Assembly (NCBI GenBank): GCA_009782975.1 | Contig: WRIA01000005.1 | Location: 1-11,393, forward strand | Length of the DNA stretch: 11,393 bases | Direction: 5' to 3' | Origin: Clostridiales bacterium | GTDB lineage: Bacteria; Bacillota_B; Dehalobacteriia; UBA4068 | Shown here: piece by piece, positions 9,736 to 11,393 of the stretch | Position numbering within the stretch: the stretch's first letter is position 1 | How the letters are laid out: every line of letters begins with the position of its first letter | Made by a program: the position numbers and the translations under genes | The notes under the pieces: model-generated | What the model was told of the DNA's origin: nothing | Seen by the model: only the letters and a program-made list of their open reading frames with translations | The model's database searches: none

Positions 9736-10515
9736 ATGCAAAACCATGCCGTACTGGACGACAGGCCCCAAGACGAGCTGACCGGCTTATGGCAAAGATA
9801 CAAGCTGCACCAGGATGCGCAAGCCAAGGATAAGCTGCTGTTGCACTATGTGCATCTTGTAAAGCAGATAGTGCGGCGCATGATGCCCCGTTACAACAAT
9901 TACAACGAGTACGACGACCTGGTAAACTGCGGCATCATCGGTCTTATAGACGCAATGGAAAAATTTGATCTGCGTCATGGGGTAAAGTTCGAGACTTATG
10001 CCGTAAGCCGTATCCGCGGCGAGATACTGGATTATATGCGCGAGCAGGATTGGGCCCCTTCCAGCCTGCGCAAAAAGATCAACGCCATAGCGGAGGTTTA
10101 CGAAAAATACGAAAACGTACACGGCGAGCCGCCCAGCGACGAGCAGGTGGCGGCGGATATGGGCGTAAACGTGGCCGATGTGCGCAAGGTCATATCTAAA
10201 AACCACGCCTTTAACCTGCTGTACTTTGATGACGCAAACGAGGGCGCGTACAGCATAAGGGAAGTATCCGCCGACAGCGAAAGCTCCGTGCCGGAAAGCG
10301 TGCTTCTTAAAGACGAGCTTAAAAGCATACTGGCCGAAATAATAGAATCCCTGCCGGAAAAAGAGCGCCTGGTGGTGACGTTGTATTATTATGAGGAGAT
10401 GACCCTCAAGGAGATCGGACTGACGCTGGGCGTATCCGAATCCCGGATCTCCCAGATCCACTCCAAGGCCCTGATGGGGCTGAGAAGCAGGATGCAGCAG
10501 GCATTTGCCATATAG
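9736..10515 (+). CDS. fliA: Flagellar RNA polymerase sigma factor FliA/SigD (sigma-28)
   Basis: This alternative sigma factor directs RNA polymerase to late flagellar and chemotaxis promoters. The 259 residues contain region 2 (about 30-106; DDLVNCGIIGLIDAMEKFD at 60-78, FETYAVSRIRGEILDYMR at 85-102). Region 3 follows (about 108-160, starting WAPSSLRKK), then region 4 (about 200-250) with the helix-turn-helix MTLKEIGLTLGVSESRISQI. WAPSSLRKK and the lack of region 1 point to the FliA/WhiG/SigD branch, not to SigA. The ATG at 9736 has AAGGGTG about 10 nt upstream. Its stop codon TAG (10513-10515) lies inside a perfect hairpin (10512-10556). Codon use changes near the 3' end: most Ile codons up to about 10350 are ATA, while the last 35 codons use ATC three times and ATA once. 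The anti-sigma factor FlgM is not in the window. Confidence 0.95.
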   Translation: MQNHAVLDDRPQDELTGLWQRYKLHQDAQAKDKLLLHYVHLVKQIVRRMMPRYNNYNEYDDLVNCGIIGLIDAMEKFDLRHGVKFETYAVSRIRGEILDYMREQDWAPSSLRKKINAIAEVYEKYENVHGEPPSDEQVAADMGVNVADVRKVISKNHAFNLLYFDDANEGAYSIREVSADSESSVPESVLLKDELKSILAEIIESLPEKERLVVTLYYYEEMTLKEIGLTLGVSESRISQIHSKALMGLRSRMQQAFAI

Positions 10516-10556
10516 TTATATTTCTCCCCGCCTCCGGCGGGGAGAAATATAACTAT
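10512..10556. repeat. Perfect 21-bp-arm hairpin overlapping the fliA stop codon
   Basis: The arms 10512-10532 and 10536-10556 are exact reverse complements around a 3-nt loop (TCC). The inner part is GC-rich (CTCCCCGCC / GGCGGGGAG) and the outer part AT-rich. The fliA stop codon is part of the left arm. No T-run follows, so it is not a classical intrinsic terminator. The next ribosome binding site starts 13 nt later, so the hairpin could protect the fliA transcript from 3' decay or reduce read-through into the next genes. The perfection of the arms also fits a dispersed palindromic (REP-like) element. Confidence 0.85.
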
Positions 10557-10580
10557 CAACTTGCGAACGGAGTGAGCGAC

Positions 10581-10916
10581 ATGTCGCTGCGTGGGATCGA
10601 CGCGCAGATCATGGTGGCAAAATCGACCGAGGTCACCGGGGAACACGCCAGATTGGTCAAACAGAGCGAGAAAACAGCCGAACATGCGGCGCTGCAGGCC
10701 CAGCGCCAGGCCGTGATCGACAGGTCCCGGACCCAGGCGGCCGATCAGGCCAAAGGGGGAAAGATTACCCCGGAAGGGCGCGGCACGGGCGGTTTTGCGT
10801 CCGGAGGAAACCCCCGGGAGCGGCGCGAGGGACAGCCGGACGGTGCGCCGGACGACGACCTCCTGTCTCTGCCGGTGGAACCGGAAAAGCCGAGGATCAT
10901 TGACATAACCATATAA
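10581..10916 (+). CDS. Small hydrophilic protein of the flagellar cluster, unknown function
   Basis: I cannot name a family. The 111-residue product has no signal peptide and no membrane segment. Residues 1-20 (MSLRGIDAQIMVAKSTEVTG) look like the short ordered head seen in small proteins that follow sigD in some clostridial flagellar clusters. Residues 21-58 form a helical, Gln/Ala/Lys-rich segment. Residues 59-95 are Gly/Pro/Arg-rich and probably disordered, and the tail ends PRIIDITI. The ATG at 10581 has GGAG (10569-10572) 8 nt upstream; a GTG at 10572 in frame would add three residues and overlaps this site. It lies 65 bp after fliA beyond the hairpin and is probably co-transcribed with it. 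Ile codons here are mostly ATC, unlike the PilZ gene. The similarity to sigD-linked small proteins is from memory and needs a search. Confidence 0.7.
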   Translation: MSLRGIDAQIMVAKSTEVTGEHARLVKQSEKTAEHAALQAQRQAVIDRSRTQAADQAKGGKITPEGRGTGGFASGGNPRERREGQPDGAPDDDLLSLPVEPEKPRIIDITI

Positions 10917-10944
10917 TTCATATATGAAGGGATTTCGTTTCCTC

Positions 10945-10979
10945 GTAATTACGCATTACGCATTATGAATTATGCATTG
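10945..10979. repeat. Heptanucleotide tandem repeat, (CGCATTA)n type
   Basis: Five consecutive 7-bp units fill this interval: GTAATTA, CGCATTA twice, TGAATTA and TGCATTG. It lies in the gap between the small protein gene and the last gene. A 12-bp palindrome, TTCATATATGAA, sits just before it at 10917-10928. The array contains an ATG (10965-10967) in frame with the downstream gene but without a ribosome binding site. Confidence 0.8.
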
Positions 10980-10997
10980 TACGACGGGAGGCTTATC

Positions 10998-11393
10998 GTG
11001 CAGGCCTTTGTGATCATCATGGCCCTGCTGCAGGTGATCGCCTTTATGGTGCTCGCGCGCCATATGCGGGCCGAATTGGCCAGGGCGAAGGACAGCGGCG
11101 CCGCCGCGCAGCGCGAGGCGCGTCTTTTGGAACTGTACGGCCACGTGGAAGAATTGATGGACGTTTTTGAGTCGTATATCGAAGAAGTGCGCGGGGACAT
11201 TGATAAGGAGCGCGCAGCGCTGCTCGAGATGTCCCGTCAGGCCATGCTCGTATATCACAGAATGGAGAATGGAGAATGGAGAATGGAGAATGAAAAGGAG
11301 ACGCCCAACTCTCAACTCCCAACGCCCAATTCTCAATTCTCAACTCTCAACTCTCAACTCCCAACGCCCAACTCTCAACTCTCAACTCTCAAC
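10998..11393 (+). CDS. Membrane-anchored coiled-coil protein, SwrB-like by position; partial at window end
   Basis: The frame is open for 132 codons and runs off the window, so the C-terminus is not seen. Residues 2-20 form one hydrophobic helix (QAFVIIMALLQVIAFMVLA). A charged helix follows (about 21-88) with acidic/basic spacing typical of a coiled coil (LLELYGHVEELMDVFESYIEEV). From residue 89 the sequence is purely repeat-derived: MENGEWRMEN, then 7-residue cycles of NSQLSTL type. The GTG start at 10998 has GGGAGG 6 nt upstream. An in-frame ATG at 10965 would add 11 residues but has no such site and lies in a repeat. In Bacillus subtilis the gene after sigD is swrB, a single-pass membrane protein that promotes flagellar export; this gene matches it in position and topology only. 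Family assignment is uncertain because the expected C-terminal domain is missing or beyond the window. Confidence 0.6.
   Translation, partial: MQAFVIIMALLQVIAFMVLARHMRAELARAKDSGAAAQREARLLELYGHVEELMDVFESYIEEVRGDIDKERAALLEMSRQAMLVYHRMENGEWRMENEKETPNSQLPTPNSQFSTLNSQLPTPNSQLSTLN
11261..11295. repeat. Heptanucleotide tandem repeat, (AATGGAG)n, inside a reading frame
   Basis: Four perfect AATGGAG units (11261-11288) are followed by one degenerate unit (AATGAAA). The tract is translated as MENGEWRMEN in the gene starting at 10998. The unit has no stop codon in any forward frame. Confidence 0.9.
11306..11393. repeat. Heptanucleotide tandem repeat, (CAACTCT)n, inside a reading frame
   Basis: Twelve complete 7-bp units plus CAAC run to the end of the window. 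Variants are CAACTCT, CAACTCC, CAACGCC and CAATTCT. The triplet CAACTCT, CAACTCC, CAACGCC occurs at 11306 and again at 11348, 42 bp apart, which suggests duplication of a six-unit block. Because 7 is not a multiple of 3, the tract encodes a 7-residue cycle (Q-L-S-T-L-N-S) and reads open in every forward frame. Its true length is unknown. Confidence 0.92.

Noticed and set aside
10512..10556. Hairpin after fliA as a rho-independent terminator
   Set aside because: The stem is strong but is followed by CAACTTGCG, with no T-run, and a ribosome binding site follows closely.
10956..11336. Minus-strand frame at the window end with a Ser-Pro-Phe-Ser-Ile-Leu-His type peptide
   Set aside because: The peptide is the reverse reading of the heptamer repeats. 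The plus-strand frame has a good ribosome binding site and a membrane helix instead.

Overview
The window looks like chromosomal DNA of a flagellated, anaerobic Firmicute, probably from the Negativicutes or Clostridia. The pointers are a pcrA-ligA pair, a HypB/HypF hydrogenase-maturation pair, a sporulation/motility-type FliA sigma factor preceded by a PilZ protein, AGG-type ribosome binding sites, and GC-rich genes separated by AT-rich intergenic DNA. The lineage is inferred from gene content, not from a marker gene. No rRNA, tRNA, CRISPR array, transposase or phage gene was seen.

Minus strand, 1-8574, read from right to left. pcrA (UvrD/Rep-family helicase) is followed after 75 bp by ligA (NAD-dependent DNA ligase); these form a DNA replication and repair pair. 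A 193-bp AT-rich gap holds a good sigma-A promoter and three tandem 21-bp units. Then come hypB (nickel-insertion GTPase) and hypF (carbamoyl transferase for the Fe-cyanide ligands), 48 bp apart. After another 82 bp lies a two-helix SPFH/Band 7 membrane protein, possibly with its own promoter. The HypB lacks both cysteines of the G-domain metal site.

Intergenic 8575-8987. This 413-bp divergent region has no gene. It carries a strong-looking plus-strand promoter, a 16-bp palindrome over its -35 element, and a second array of three 21-bp units homologous to the one upstream of hypB.

Plus strand, 8988-11393. A YcgR/MotI-like PilZ protein (c-di-GMP receptor), the flagellar sigma factor FliA/SigD, a small Gln/Ala-rich protein of unknown function, and a membrane-anchored coiled-coil protein form a likely motility operon. 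The last protein stands where SwrB stands in Bacillus and runs off the window. A perfect 21-bp-arm hairpin overlaps the fliA stop codon. Three families of heptanucleotide tandem repeats surround or lie inside the last gene. The (AATGGAG)n and (CAACTCT)n tracts are read as part of the protein, so a change in copy number would shift its reading frame.

Points of most interest: the paired 21-bp triple arrays, the HypB with a degenerate metal site, the heptamer tract inside a flagellar-cluster gene, and the hairpin at the end of fliA.
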